Source: CAYNST01 sp964434105
GTDB lineage: Bacteria; Pseudomonadota; Gammaproteobacteria; Pseudomonadales; Cellvibrionaceae
Reading direction: 5' to 3'
Assembly (NCBI GenBank): GCA_964434105.1
Contig: CAYSTJ010000009.1
Span: forward strand, 1 to 64,000
Length of the DNA: 64,000 bases
The translations under genes and the position numbers were made by a program. The notes under the pieces are model-generated. The model ran no database searches and had not been told where the DNA came from. It saw nothing but the letters and a program-made list of their open reading frames with translations. Of this stretch, positions 18,206 through 27,360 are shown piece after piece; the stretch's first letter is position 1; each line of letters opens with the position of its first letter.

Positions 18206-18436
18206 GTATTGCGCTCCTGTTGGCGGGGTTGGATAGTGACTGCGGGCGTGCTGCTGAATTGCTGAATTTAATAATTCTATGAAACAATACCGCGCAATTA
18301 TTCTGAAATCGTGTTTCACGTGTTACTGTGCAAAGCTGGCCCACCGGATTTGTCGCCGGAACGACGGGTTCCGTTAATTGGTGCGGCTGCAGGCGGGTGC
18401 GAATTATAACAATAGAATGATCTCAGTGAGGCAACA

Positions 18437-18949
18437 GTGATAGATGCCGACGGTTTTCGGCCCAATGTGGGCATAATTTTGACCCGGCCGGGTGGCGATT
18501 TGCTATGGGCGCGACGGGTAGGTGGGCAAGATGCCTGGCAGTTTCCCCAGGGCGGCATTAATCCCGGAGAGGGATCTGAAGCGGCCTTATTCCGGGAACT
18601 GGAAGAAGAAGTGGGATTACAGCCGCAGCACGTGACTGTCCTGGGTGTTACCCGGGGCTGGCTGCGGTACCGTTTACCCAGCCGCTATGTTCGTCAACAG
18701 GAGCCGGTCTGTATCGGCCAGAAGCAGAAATGGTACCTGTTGGCGCTGCGGGGAGCGGACGAACATATTAACCTGTTGAGCGGCTTGACTCCCGAATTCG
18801 ATCGTTATCTGTGGGTCAGCTATTGGTATCCAATGAACAATGTTGTGACTTTCAAGCGAGACGTATACCGGCGCGCACTGCGAGAGCTGTCGCCGGTGCA
18901 CGCCCGTTATGAGGAGCAGACGGCAGGCCAGGGCGCAGTCCGATGCTGA
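18437..18949 (+). CDS. rppH: RNA pyrophosphohydrolase RppH
   Basis: Removes pyrophosphate from 5'-triphosphorylated mRNA, starting RNase E-dependent decay. The 170-residue protein shows the complete Nudix box, GGINPGEGSEAALFRELEEE with EVGL following, and the family start MIDADGFRPNVGIIL. The start codon is GTG with GAGG five bases upstream. The gene overlaps ptsP by seven bases, the conserved rppH-ptsP arrangement. Confidence 0.96.
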   Translation: MIDADGFRPNVGIILTRPGGDLLWARRVGGQDAWQFPQGGINPGEGSEAALFRELEEEVGLQPQHVTVLGVTRGWLRYRLPSRYVRQQEPVCIGQKQKWYLLALRGADEHINLLSGLTPEFDRYLWVSYWYPMNNVVTFKRDVYRRALRELSPVHARYEEQTAGQGAVRC

Positions 18950-21216
18950 ACTCCTTGCGCAGTATTGTTCAGGAGGTCAACACCGCGCGGGATCTGGATA
19001 CCGCGCTGGCTGTTATTGTGACCCGGGTGCGGGCGACAATGAATACCCAGGTCTGCTCGATATACCTGCGCGACGATCAGGGTCTGTATGTACTGATGGC
19101 GACAGAGGGGCTGAATCGTCAGGCCATAGGTACCGTGCGGCTCGCGCTGAATGACGGGCTGGTGGGAATGGTCGCATCACGGGAAGAGCCGATCAATCTG
19201 GACCAGGCCGATACGCACCCCAAGTTTCAGTATTTTCCCGAAACCGGTGAAGAGCGCTATAGCGCGTTTCTGGGGGTACCGATAATCCACCATCGCAAGG
19301 TACTGGGCGTGTTGGTCGTACAGCAGGTTGACCGGCGGCGCTTTGACGAAGGCGAGGAAGCGTTCCTCGTTACCATGTCGGCGCAGTTGGCAGGTGTTAT
19401 TGCCCACGCGGAGGCGACCGGCGCACTGAACGGCATTGGGCGGGACAAGAAGCCACGGGAGGCGCGCTTTTCCGGCGTGGCGGGTGCTTCCGGCGTCGCG
19501 ATCGGTCGGGCAGTGGTCATATCCCCGTTGGCTGATCTGTCGGCGGTGCCTTTTCAAACCTGCGAAAACGTCGATGATGAACTGGCTTTTTTTCAGCGAT
19601 GTCTCGCCGCAGTCCGAATGGACGTCAAGCGTCTGGGGCACGAACTGAAGAGCCGGCTCAACAAGGAGGAGCAGGTACTGTTCGACGCCTATCTCGGCAT
19701 GCTGGATGACGCATCGCTGGGTCGGGAGGTGACCGAGCGTATTCAGCAGGGTTACTCGGCCCAGTATGCCTGGAGCGAGGTCATACTGGAGCATGTAAAA
19801 ACTTTCTCCAGTATGCACGATCCCTACCTGCGCGAACGCGCCTCCGATGTACAGGATCTGGGCAGTCGTGTGCTGTCCTATCTGCAGGAATCGGCACCCA
19901 AGACGCTGGATTATCCGGACAATACAATCCTGGTCGGGGAGGAGCTAACCGCTGCAGTGCTGGGTGAGGTGCCTCAGAACAAGCTGGCCGGACTGGTGTC
20001 CGTGCGGGGTTCGGGCAACTCGCACGTGGCCATTCTGGCGCGTTCCATCGGGATTCCGACGGTGATGGGAGCCGTAGACCTGCCCTTTACCCGCCTTGAT
20101 GGTCGCGAAATGATTGTCGATGGCTACCACGGGGCGGTGTACAGTGACCCATCCCCCAATCTGCTCAGTCAGTATCGGGAAATCGTCGAGGGCGACCGGA
20201 TTCTGGCTCAGGGCCTGGAAGCACTGAAGGACCTGCCCTGTGAAACGAAAGATCGACACCGCGTGGCGCTGTGGGTCAATACCGGCCTGATGGCGGATGC
20301 CATTCTGTCACTGGAGCGCGGCGCAGAGGGCGTCGGTCTTTATCGCACCGAAGTGCCATTCATGTTGCGCGATCGGTTTCCTTCCGAAGAAGAGCAGCGT
20401 ATCGTTTATCGCGAACAGCTGCAGGCGTTCTTTCCGCACCCGGTTACCATGCGTACCCTGGACATCGGTGGTGACAAGGCATTGCCCTATTTTCCCATCG
20501 CCGAGGACAATCCGTTTCTCGGGTGGCGCGGCATACGCATCACGCTGGACCATCCGGAAATTTTTCTGTCCCAGGTGCGCGCTATGTTGAAGGCCAGCGA
20601 AGGCCTGAATAATCTGCGCATATTACTGCCGATGATCTCGTCGATTTCCGAGCTGGAGATCGCGCAGATGTTAATTCAGCGCGCCTACGAAGAGTTGCTC
20701 GATGAGGGCTTTGTTTTGCAAAAGCCGCCAATCGGCGTCATGGTAGAAGTGCCATCTGCTGTCTATCAGGCTAAGGAGCTGGCGTCCCGTTCGGATTTTC
20801 TCTCTGTCGGGAGCAATGATCTCACTCAGTACCTTTTGGCGGTCGATCGTAATAACGCCCGCGTTGCGGATCTCTATCACACCATGCATCCGGCCGTGTT
20901 GCGCGCGCTGTACAATGTGGTAAAAGAGAGTCACAGTCAGGGGGTGCCGGTCGGTATCTGCGGCGAGCTTGCCGGTGATCCAGCGGCGGCAATGCTGCTG
21001 GTGGCGATGGGATACGATATTCTTTCGATGAACTCGACCAATCTCCTGAAGGTCAAGTCGGTCATTCGCGAGATCACCATGGATCGGGCCGAAAAACTGT
21101 TGGAAACCGTCATGGCGCTGCCGGATACCGAATCCATTCTGCGATTGCTCGAAACCACCTTTAAAGAAGCCGGCCTGACCCGCCTGTTGAAGCCGAGTCT
21201 GCCCGAGCCGGGTTGA
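18943..21216 (+). CDS. ptsP: Phosphoenolpyruvate-protein phosphotransferase PtsP (EI-Ntr)
   Basis: First enzyme of the nitrogen-related PTS: autophosphorylates with PEP and passes phosphate to NPr (PtsO). The 757 residues comprise an N-terminal GAF domain (about 1-165), the EI N-domain and phosphohistidine swivel domain with His361 in RGSGNSHVAILARSIG, and the PEP-binding TIM barrel (about 415-740) with the signature VGSNDLTQYLLAVDRNNA and catalytic Cys in GICGELAGDP. The GAF domain is thought to sense nitrogen metabolites in homologues. Co-transcription with rppH is likely from the overlap. Confidence 0.96.
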   Translation: MLNSLRSIVQEVNTARDLDTALAVIVTRVRATMNTQVCSIYLRDDQGLYVLMATEGLNRQAIGTVRLALNDGLVGMVASREEPINLDQADTHPKFQYFPETGEERYSAFLGVPIIHHRKVLGVLVVQQVDRRRFDEGEEAFLVTMSAQLAGVIAHAEATGALNGIGRDKKPREARFSGVAGASGVAIGRAVVISPLADLSAVPFQTCENVDDELAFFQRCLAAVRMDVKRLGHELKSRLNKEEQVLFDAYLGMLDDASLGREVTERIQQGYSAQYAWSEVILEHVKTFSSMHDPYLRERASDVQDLGSRVLSYLQESAPKTLDYPDNTILVGEELTAAVLGEVPQNKLAGLVSVRGSGNSHVAILARSIGIPTVMGAVDLPFTRLDGREMIVDGYHGAVYSDPSPNLLSQYREIVEGDRILAQGLEALKDLPCETKDRHRVALWVNTGLMADAILSLERGAEGVGLYRTEVPFMLRDRFPSEEEQRIVYREQLQAFFPHPVTMRTLDIGGDKALPYFPIAEDNPFLGWRGIRITLDHPEIFLSQVRAMLKASEGLNNLRILLPMISSISELEIAQMLIQRAYEELLDEGFVLQKPPIGVMVEVPSAVYQAKELASRSDFLSVGSNDLTQYLLAVDRNNARVADLYHTMHPAVLRALYNVVKESHSQGVPVGICGELAGDPAAAMLLVAMGYDILSMNSTNLLKVKSVIREITMDRAEKLLETVMALPDTESILRLLETTFKEAGLTRLLKPSLPEPG

Positions 21217-21305
21217 CGATTTTGTCGCGGGCGTTACATTGCGGCGGTCATATGACTGTTGCTCATGCTATGATGCGCCGCTCACTGGAACCAACATAGA
21301 CAAAC

Positions 21306-22202
21306 ATGCTGAAATTCCCGGATATTGACCCCGTCGCTTTTTCTATCGGACCTTTGCAGCTGGGTAATACCACGCTCGGGCCGCTGGATGTCCACTGGTA
21401 TGGAATAATGTATCTGGTGGGATTTGCTGGTGCCTGGTTGCTGAGTGTTTACCGCTCCCGCAAGCCCTGGACGCCCATAGAAGCAGGGCAGGCGGAAGAC
21501 CTGATATTCTACAGCGCCATCGGGCTTGTGGTCGGTGCGCGGATTGGCTATGTTCTTTTCTATAATTTTGAAGCCTGGATGAACGACCTGACGCTGATTT
21601 TGAGGCCCTGGGAGGGCGGCATGTCTTTCCATGGTGGTCTTATCGGCGTGGCGCTCGGGCTGCTGTTATACGCGCGCAAAATCGGGCGCAACTTTTTTGA
21701 TCTGGTGGATTTTGTTGCACCATTTGCCCCTATAGGACTGTTTTTCGGGCGTATCGGCAATTTTATTGGCGGCGAGCTCTTTGGCCGGGTAACCACCCTT
21801 CCCTGGGGCGTGGAATTTCCAAGGGCTCCGGGCGAATTTCGACATCCATCTCAGCTTTATGAAGCCTTTCTGGAAGGGCTGGTGCTGTTCTGTATACTGT
21901 TCTGGTTTTCCGCCAGACCGCGACCGCGCGGCGCCGTCATCGGATTGTTTCTCGTGCTGTACGGCGTCTTCCGGTTTTCCGTAGAGTTCGTCCGTGAGCC
22001 TGATGCGCACATTATGTTCGATATGTTTGGCTGGATGACGCGGGGGCAGCTGCTGTGCGTACCCATGATCGTAGTCGGTGCGGCGCTTATCGTTTACGGT
22101 TATCGTCATCCCCAACAGAAAGCCATGGTTGCATCGGACCCGGGAACAGCTGACAATGCGGCTGGGAAAACATCACCTGCCGGGTCCAAAGTACGGAAAT
22201 AA
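21306..22202 (+). CDS. lgt: Prolipoprotein diacylglyceryl transferase Lgt
   Basis: Inner-membrane enzyme that attaches diacylglycerol from phosphatidylglycerol to the lipobox cysteine of prolipoproteins, the first step of lipoprotein maturation. About seven membrane segments; the Lgt signature GRIGNFIGGELFGR (about residue 148) and the HGGLIGVALGL segment (about 103) are present. Length is 298 residues because of a 25-residue hydrophilic tail after the last membrane segment. Many genes in this window encode its substrates. The last 48 bases of the gene are duplicated on the far side of the assembly gap. Confidence 0.96.
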   Translation: MLKFPDIDPVAFSIGPLQLGNTTLGPLDVHWYGIMYLVGFAGAWLLSVYRSRKPWTPIEAGQAEDLIFYSAIGLVVGARIGYVLFYNFEAWMNDLTLILRPWEGGMSFHGGLIGVALGLLLYARKIGRNFFDLVDFVAPFAPIGLFFGRIGNFIGGELFGRVTTLPWGVEFPRAPGEFRHPSQLYEAFLEGLVLFCILFWFSARPRPRGAVIGLFLVLYGVFRFSVEFVREPDAHIMFDMFGWMTRGQLLCVPMIVVGAALIVYGYRHPQQKAMVASDPGTADNAAGKTSPAGSKVRK

Positions 22203-22364
22203 AAAGTACNNNNNNNNNNNNNNNNNNNNNNNNNNNNNNNNNNNNNNNNNNNNNNNNNNNNNNNNNNNNNNNNNNNNNNNNNNNNNNNNNNNNNNNNNNN
22301 NNNNNNNNNAATGCGGCTGGGAAAACATCACCTGCCGGGTCCAAAGTACGGAAATAAAAAGTAC
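22155..22364. other. Assembly gap of 100 Ns with identical 55-base flanks
   Basis: Ns fill 22210-22309. The 55 bases before them (22155-22209) are identical to the 55 bases after them (22310-22364). This is what results when two contigs that overlap by one k-mer are scaffolded with a default 100-N spacer. The true sequence is probably continuous, and the intergenic distance lgt-thyA then shrinks to about 185 bases. A 78-codon frame just after the gap is a shadow of the duplicated lgt tail and is not called. Confidence 0.85.
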
Positions 22365-22446
22365 CGAAATAAAAAGTACCCGCCGGCGGTTCAAGCCAGC
22401 TGGCAAACGGGTGGTATTGCAGGGGCATGGACCATGGACCATGGAC
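22346..22446. repeat. Short tandem repeats upstream of thyA
   Basis: Two 15-base units, GTACGGAAATAAAAA and GTACCGAAATAAAAA, stand in tandem at 22346-22375 and are followed by another GTACC. At 22427-22446 the heptamer ATGGACC occurs nearly three times. The first repeat ends at the contig-break point and may explain why assembly stopped there. Confidence 0.6.
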
Positions 22447-22543
22447 AAAGAAAGGCAATTGTGGTCACGCGGGACGGGCGATTGCTGAAAAGACCCACAA
22501 AGCGAATACAACAGAATAAGAAACCAAAGGTGTATCTGGCAGA

Positions 22544-23377
22544 ATGAAGCAGTATCTGGATCTTATGCGGCATGTGCGCGATAACGGTTTTCGCAAGGAT
22601 GACCGCACTGGTACGGGCACATTAAGTGTTTTTGGATATCAGATGCGTTTTAACCTGGCGGACGGTTTTCCGCTCGTTACCACCAAGCGCTGCCATCTGC
22701 GTTCGATCATTCACGAACTGCTCTGGTTCCTGCAGGGCGAGACCAATGTCCGTTATCTGCAGGAACACGGGGTCAGTATCTGGAACGAGTGGGCCACGCC
22801 GGACGGCGAACTGGGTCCGGTCTATGGGGCACAATGGCGCAGCTGGCCGGCACCGGACGGCCGCTCGATTGACCAGATGACACAGCTTGTCGAGCAGATC
22901 AGACGGCGACCAGATTCCCGTCGTCTTGTTGTGTCCGCCTGGAATCCCGCTGTCATACCGGATGAATCCCTGACTCCGCAGCAAAATGCTGAAGCAGGAG
23001 CCATGGCGCTGGCCCCCTGTCACGCGCTGTTTCAGTTTTACGTGCTGGACGGCAAACTGTCGTGTCAGCTGTACCAGCGCAGCGCGGATGTTTTCCTGGG
23101 CGTACCCTTCAATATTGCCTCCTATGCGCTGTTGACCATGATGGTGGCACAGGTTACGGGTTTGAAACCCGGAGAGTTTATTCATACATTGGGGGATGCG
23201 CATTTGTATCTGAATCATTTGGAGCAGGTCGAGGTGCAGCTGTCGCGCCGACCATTCCCACTGCCACGCATGCGAATTAATTCTGATATATGTGGTCTAT
23301 TTGATTTCGCGTTGGGCGACTTCGAGCTGTGTGACTACCAATATCACCCTCATATCGCTGCGCCAATTGCTGTCTGA
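22544..23377 (+). CDS. thyA: Thymidylate synthase ThyA
   Basis: Makes dTMP from dUMP with methylenetetrahydrofolate as carbon and hydride donor. The 277-residue protein starts MKQYLDLMRHVRDNG and contains the catalytic Cys159 in MALAPCHALFQFYV, the dUMP-binding CQLYQRSADVFLGVP block and the DAHLYLNHLEQV stretch. It is about 13 residues longer than the E. coli enzyme, through small insertions (for example around DESLTPQQNAEAG). folA follows at once; the pair forms a folate/thymidylate unit. Confidence 0.97.
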   Translation: MKQYLDLMRHVRDNGFRKDDRTGTGTLSVFGYQMRFNLADGFPLVTTKRCHLRSIIHELLWFLQGETNVRYLQEHGVSIWNEWATPDGELGPVYGAQWRSWPAPDGRSIDQMTQLVEQIRRRPDSRRLVVSAWNPAVIPDESLTPQQNAEAGAMALAPCHALFQFYVLDGKLSCQLYQRSADVFLGVPFNIASYALLTMMVAQVTGLKPGEFIHTLGDAHLYLNHLEQVEVQLSRRPFPLPRMRINSDICGLFDFALGDFELCDYQYHPHIAAPIAV

Positions 23378-23399
23378 AGATGTTGATTATAAAAACGAG

Positions 23400-23930
23400 A
23401 TGTTGAATATAAAAAGCAGTATCGTCGTAGCGCTGTCGCAAAACCGCGTGATCGGACGTAACAATGAATTGCCCTGGCGCCTGCCGGTTGATCTGGCTCA
23501 TTTCAAGCGCGTTACCATGGGGAAGCCGATCGTGATGGGGCGTCGGACCTGGGAGTCAATCGGTCGACCGCTGCCCGGAAGAACCCATATCGTCATTTCC
23601 GGATCGCCGGGTAGATCGAGCGCCGGTTTTCATTATGCTTCTGATATCGACAGCGCGTTGACGCTGGGGCGCAGCCTTGCTGCAGAGCAGGGGGTCGGTG
23701 AAGTCATGATCATTGGGGGTGCGCTGGTTTATCGGCAGACGCTGGATATTTGCGACAGGGTTTATATGACCAGGGTGCACGCGGAAATAGCGGGTGATGC
23801 CTACTTCCCCGAATTGCACGATAACGTCTGGGAATTAACCCGGACGGAACATGTCGCGCCCGACGACCGTAATTGCTATGCCTGCACGTTTGAAGTCTGG
23901 GATCGCAAACTCGACGCACGGGTTAATTAA
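23400..23930 (+). CDS. folA: Dihydrofolate reductase FolA
   Basis: Reduces dihydrofolate produced by ThyA back to tetrahydrofolate with NADPH. With the ATG at 23400 the enzyme has 176 residues. Visible motifs: VVALSQNRVIGRNNELPWRL (substrate loop with catalytic acidic residue in the following strand), MGRRTWESIGRPLPGR (cofactor site) and MIIGGALVYRQ. The reading frame is open for 36 codons further upstream into thyA, but the ATG at 23400 matches the family start, 22 bases after the thyA stop. No strong ribosome site, which suggests translation is coupled to thyA. Confidence 0.95.
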   Translation: MLNIKSSIVVALSQNRVIGRNNELPWRLPVDLAHFKRVTMGKPIVMGRRTWESIGRPLPGRTHIVISGSPGRSSAGFHYASDIDSALTLGRSLAAEQGVGEVMIIGGALVYRQTLDICDRVYMTRVHAEIAGDAYFPELHDNVWELTRTEHVAPDDRNCYACTFEVWDRKLDARVN

Positions 23931-24175
23931 GATGCAAGTGTTACTTTTATGTTACCGGGAGATGGACTTTTGATGGGATATGTTACGAATGGTAATGGTG
24001 CAGAGCTCGACGAAACTCAACTCGTCATAAAGATTTGTAAGTTTCAAAGCGCTCCTTTTACAATGCGCACCTTTCTGGATTTGACCAATAAAATCACGTT
24101 AATTTTTCGGATTCGACACCCTAAGGTGAGATTCCGGTGCATCTCTTTAATGCTAGCACCCGAGTTGGGGGGATT

Positions 24176-24961
24176 ATGAAGAAGCAGCAAATCAAAGCTG
24201 TGGCGCTGTCCACAGTCTTTACGGCCAGTGCCATCTTTGCGGGCGCGACATATGCCAATCAGACATTGGAAGCCATAGTCTCCGTCGGCGATGCCAAGGT
24301 TTCCCAGGCACGTAAGTCCCAGGAGCGCATAAACCGGCTCCAGAGTGAAACCGATGATCTGGTGGCACGGTTCAAGCAAACAAACAAGACAATCGAAGGA
24401 TTGAAAATCTACAACAGCCAGCTTGAGCGTCAGCTGCAAAGCCAACAGGAAATCCTTGTCCGGCTCGAGGACTCCATAGGTGAGATTACCGTGATTCAGC
24501 GGCAGATTCAGCCTCTGGTACTGGAGATGCTGGAAGGTATTCAGCAGTTTGTGGAGCTGGATGCACCCTTTCGGAAAGAGGTACGCCTGGGCAGAATTGC
24601 CAAACTACGGGAAATGATGGATGACGCTGATATCACCATCGCCGAGAAATTTCGTCAGGTTCTCGAAATCTACAGTATCGAATCCGAGTACGCCCGCAAG
24701 ATTGACACTTACGAAGATACCCTGGAAATCGGCGGAGAACCGCTGATTGTCAATATCCTCGCCATTGGCCGCATTGCCCTTATGTATCAGACTGCGGATG
24801 GTTCCCAGACAGGTGCCTGGGATAAATCCACCCAGCAATGGGTCTCGCTGGATGACGGGGAGTATCGGGTTCCAGTCAGAAACGCCATTAGAATTGCTCA
24901 GAAGAAAGCACAAAATGACATTATGCTTCTGCCTATAGCTGCTCCGGAGGCTGCACAATGA
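24176..24961 (+). CDS. DUF3450 periplasmic coiled-coil protein of the TonB system
   Basis: First gene of a TonB2-type cluster. The 261-residue product has a signal peptide (cleavage likely after GATYA), then a long coiled-coil (about residues 30-110), and a C-terminal beta-rich part containing YQTADGSQTGAWDKSTQQWV. Members of DUF3450 are routinely encoded just upstream of TtpC-ExbB-ExbD-TonB in Vibrio, Shewanella and relatives, and are presumed periplasmic partners. ATG at 24176 follows a strong G-rich ribosome site. The stop overlaps the next start as ATGA. Biochemical function is unproven. Confidence 0.88.
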   Translation: MKKQQIKAVALSTVFTASAIFAGATYANQTLEAIVSVGDAKVSQARKSQERINRLQSETDDLVARFKQTNKTIEGLKIYNSQLERQLQSQQEILVRLEDSIGEITVIQRQIQPLVLEMLEGIQQFVELDAPFRKEVRLGRIAKLREMMDDADITIAEKFRQVLEIYSIESEYARKIDTYEDTLEIGGEPLIVNILAIGRIALMYQTADGSQTGAWDKSTQQWVSLDDGEYRVPVRNAIRIAQKKAQNDIMLLPIAAPEAAQ

Positions 24962-26343
24962 GATTTTTAAACATCAATAAATCCTTGCTGGGCCTTGCCG
25001 GTGCCGGCATTCTCTGTTTCTCCGGTGCTCTTCAGGCTCAGGATAATAAAGCGACGTCGCTTGATGAGCTGTTGCAGAAGATGCGCAACAGTCAGGTAGT
25101 TGAGTCTCGTGAACATCAACAGCGGGAAGCCGAGTTTATGCGCGAGCGCGCCAATCGGGCTTCGTTGCTGCAGCAGGCTGAGCAAACCAAAGCAAATGAA
25201 GAAAAGCGTTCTGAAGAACTCGAAGCACGTTATGAGGAACAGGATGCCCGTATCAAAACGGCGCGTGCCCAGCGTGACGAGCGTATGGGTTCGCTTAAAG
25301 AGCTGTTTGGTCACCTGAAAACTGCCGCGGGCGATCTCCAGTCCAACCTGAACAACTCGCTGATTAGCCTGCAGATTCCCGGTCGCCATGAGTTTGCCGC
25401 CGAGTTGTCTGCAAAAATGGACAACGAGACATCTTTGCCCACCATCGAAGAAATCGAGCGTCTGATCTATGAAATTCAGCGTGAAACGGTTGAAGCTGGC
25501 AAGGTCGTAAAGTTCACTACAACTGTGTCCACGGCTGATGGTCAGCCCTCCGAGCGGGAGGTTGTACGGATCGGTAATTACGGTGCTGTCTCTGACGGGC
25601 AATATCTGTTTTTTGATCCGAAGGAAAAGAGCCTGATGGTTCCGGGTACCCAGCCTCGCGGTTTGCCCAATCCGTCTGATCTTCAAAACGCGACCTCCGG
25701 GCTGAGTAAGGTGGCCATTGACCCGACCCTGCCACTGGGTGGTCAGATCATGCAGATTATGGTGGATCGTCCGGATTTGAAAGAGCGTTACAAACAGGGC
25801 GGAATCGTTGGGGCCATTATCATTATTGGCCTTGGTGGCCTCGGTCTGGCACTGATTATCTGGCGCTTTATTGCATTGCAAACGATAAGCGGCAAAGTGT
25901 CCAAGCAGCTGAAATCCAAGCGTGCGGTTACCAACAATCCGCTCGGACGAGTACTCAAGGTAGCGGAAGACAACGCCACATCGGATACCGAATCGCTGGA
26001 GCTGAAACTTGAAGAGGCGATCCTGAAAGAGCGGCCGGCGATAGAAAGCGGTCTCAACATGATCAAGATTGTGTCGATGGTTGCGCCGCTGATGGGACTG
26101 CTGGGTACGGTGGTCGGTATGATCCAGACCTTCCAGGCTATCACCGATTTTGGCGCCGGCGATCCCAAGCTTATGGCTGGCGGCATTTCAGCGGCACTGG
26201 TGACAACTGTCTGTGGTCTAATTGTGGCAATACCGACGGTTTTTATGCACACCATTCTGAGTGGTAAAGCAAAACGCATTGTGCATGTTCTCGATGAGCA
26301 GAGCGCTGGAATCATCGCCGAAAAAGCCGAAGCGACCAAGTAG
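24958..26343 (+). CDS. ttpC: TtpC-like MotA/TolQ/ExbB proton channel protein
   Basis: TonB2-complex protein TtpC: an ExbB-like channel with a large periplasmic N-terminal extension. The 461 residues show a signal sequence, a charged coiled-coil (about 40-130) and a periplasmic domain, followed by three membrane segments in the C-terminal 190 residues. These include the MotA/TolQ/ExbB core VSMVAPLMGLLGTVVGMIQT (about 363-382). In Vibrio the protein is required for TonB2-dependent siderophore uptake. Overlap with the DUF3450 gene and 17 bases to exbB show one operon. Confidence 0.88.
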   Translation: MRFLNINKSLLGLAGAGILCFSGALQAQDNKATSLDELLQKMRNSQVVESREHQQREAEFMRERANRASLLQQAEQTKANEEKRSEELEARYEEQDARIKTARAQRDERMGSLKELFGHLKTAAGDLQSNLNNSLISLQIPGRHEFAAELSAKMDNETSLPTIEEIERLIYEIQRETVEAGKVVKFTTTVSTADGQPSEREVVRIGNYGAVSDGQYLFFDPKEKSLMVPGTQPRGLPNPSDLQNATSGLSKVAIDPTLPLGGQIMQIMVDRPDLKERYKQGGIVGAIIIIGLGGLGLALIIWRFIALQTISGKVSKQLKSKRAVTNNPLGRVLKVAEDNATSDTESLELKLEEAILKERPAIESGLNMIKIVSMVAPLMGLLGTVVGMIQTFQAITDFGAGDPKLMAGGISAALVTTVCGLIVAIPTVFMHTILSGKAKRIVHVLDEQSAGIIAEKAEATK

Positions 26344-26360
26344 TCGCAGGAGATCACCTC

Positions 26361-26894
26361 ATGGCCGTATCAAATATGAGTGATGCACTTGAAGCCGTGC
26401 AAGCTTTTGTGGCTTCCGGTGGTCCGGTGCTGATCGCCATTGCGGTATTGACCTTCTTTATGTGGACCTTGATCTTTGAACGCCTGTGGTTTTATCGGGC
26501 GACCTTGAAGAGAGAGGTCAGACGTACGGTCGATTCCTGGGACAAACGGGCGGAACGGAAATCATGGAATGCGCAAAAAATCCGCAGTGCCATGATCTCA
26601 AGAGTATCGGACCATATAAATGCCAATGTGGATCTGATTGGCACCATGGTCGCGTTATGCCCGCTGTTCGGGCTGCTGGGCACTGTCTGGGGCATGATTG
26701 AAGTGTTCCAGGTACTGGCGACAACGGGTGGTGCTGATGCCAAATCCATGGCCGGAGGGGTAAAGCAGGCAACAATCCCGACCATGGCTGGCATGGTTGC
26801 TGCGGTGTCGGGAGTTTTTGGCAGTACCATTGTCAAACAGATAGCCGAGCGCGAACAGCAGCTTCTTGAAGATCACCTGACAATGGATCACTAG
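26361..26894 (+). CDS. exbB: ExbB2-like proton channel subunit
   Basis: Inner-membrane ExbB/TolQ protein (177 residues, short compared with classical ExbB at about 240, normal for ExbB2). Three membrane segments are seen; the last two bear the family core MVALCPLFGLLGTVWGMIEV. Together with ExbD it converts proton flow into TonB motion. The first segment (about 20-38) is followed by a basic cytoplasmic loop. Operon position between ttpC and exbD supports the call. Confidence 0.93.
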   Translation: MAVSNMSDALEAVQAFVASGGPVLIAIAVLTFFMWTLIFERLWFYRATLKREVRRTVDSWDKRAERKSWNAQKIRSAMISRVSDHINANVDLIGTMVALCPLFGLLGTVWGMIEVFQVLATTGGADAKSMAGGVKQATIPTMAGMVAAVSGVFGSTIVKQIAEREQQLLEDHLTMDH

Positions 26895-26953
26895 GTGTAA
26901 ACCCCAGATAACCGTTGCCGAACAACGGTTCGACAAGCTTTAAGAGTATAGAC

Positions 26954-27355
26954 ATGAGCAGAAGGAACCAATCCGGAGATGAAGATACTGGGGCGATTGA
27001 CCTGACCCCGATGCTCGATGTGGTGTTTATCATGTTGATCTTCTTCATCGTGACGGCAACGTTTATTAAAGAGCCTGGCGTCGAGGTAAACCGACCTGAC
27101 GCCAATACCGCTGAAATCAAGAACGCCAAGATACTGGTGGGGATTGATGCGGATGACAAGATATGGATCGATAAAAACGAGATTGATCTGTCGCTGGTGG
27201 AGGATCAGGTTGAACTGCTACTGGCCGAAAATCCGAACAGCCCGGTCATTATTCAGGCAGACGGTTTGTCCAGCATCAAAACCCTGAATGCTGTTGCGCA
27301 GGCTGTACGGCAAACCGGCATTGTCGACATTTCCATCGCAGCTAAAAAGGATTAA
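26954..27355 (+). CDS. exbD: ExbD2-like biopolymer transport protein
   Basis: Single-span ExbD/TolR protein, 133 residues. Hallmarks: IDLTPMLDVVFIMLIFFIVT, with the proton-carrying aspartate in the membrane segment (about residue 24), followed by a periplasmic domain ending in the VAQAVRQTGIVDISIAAKK dimerisation region. An upstream in-frame start would add 13 residues without homology; the ATG at 26954 is preceded by AAGAG. tonB starts five bases after the stop. Confidence 0.94.
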   Translation: MSRRNQSGDEDTGAIDLTPMLDVVFIMLIFFIVTATFIKEPGVEVNRPDANTAEIKNAKILVGIDADDKIWIDKNEIDLSLVEDQVELLLAENPNSPVIIQADGLSSIKTLNAVAQAVRQTGIVDISIAAKKD

Positions 27356-27360
27356 CCACT

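Noticed and set aside
22311..22547. A 78-codon plus-strand frame right after the N gap
   Set aside because: Its first part is the duplicated lgt tail read in another frame, the rest crosses short tandem repeats, and there is no ribosome site or known motif.
23949..24179. A 76-codon frame between folA and the DUF3450 gene
   Set aside because: No motif or good ribosome site; the region more likely holds the promoter of the TonB operon.
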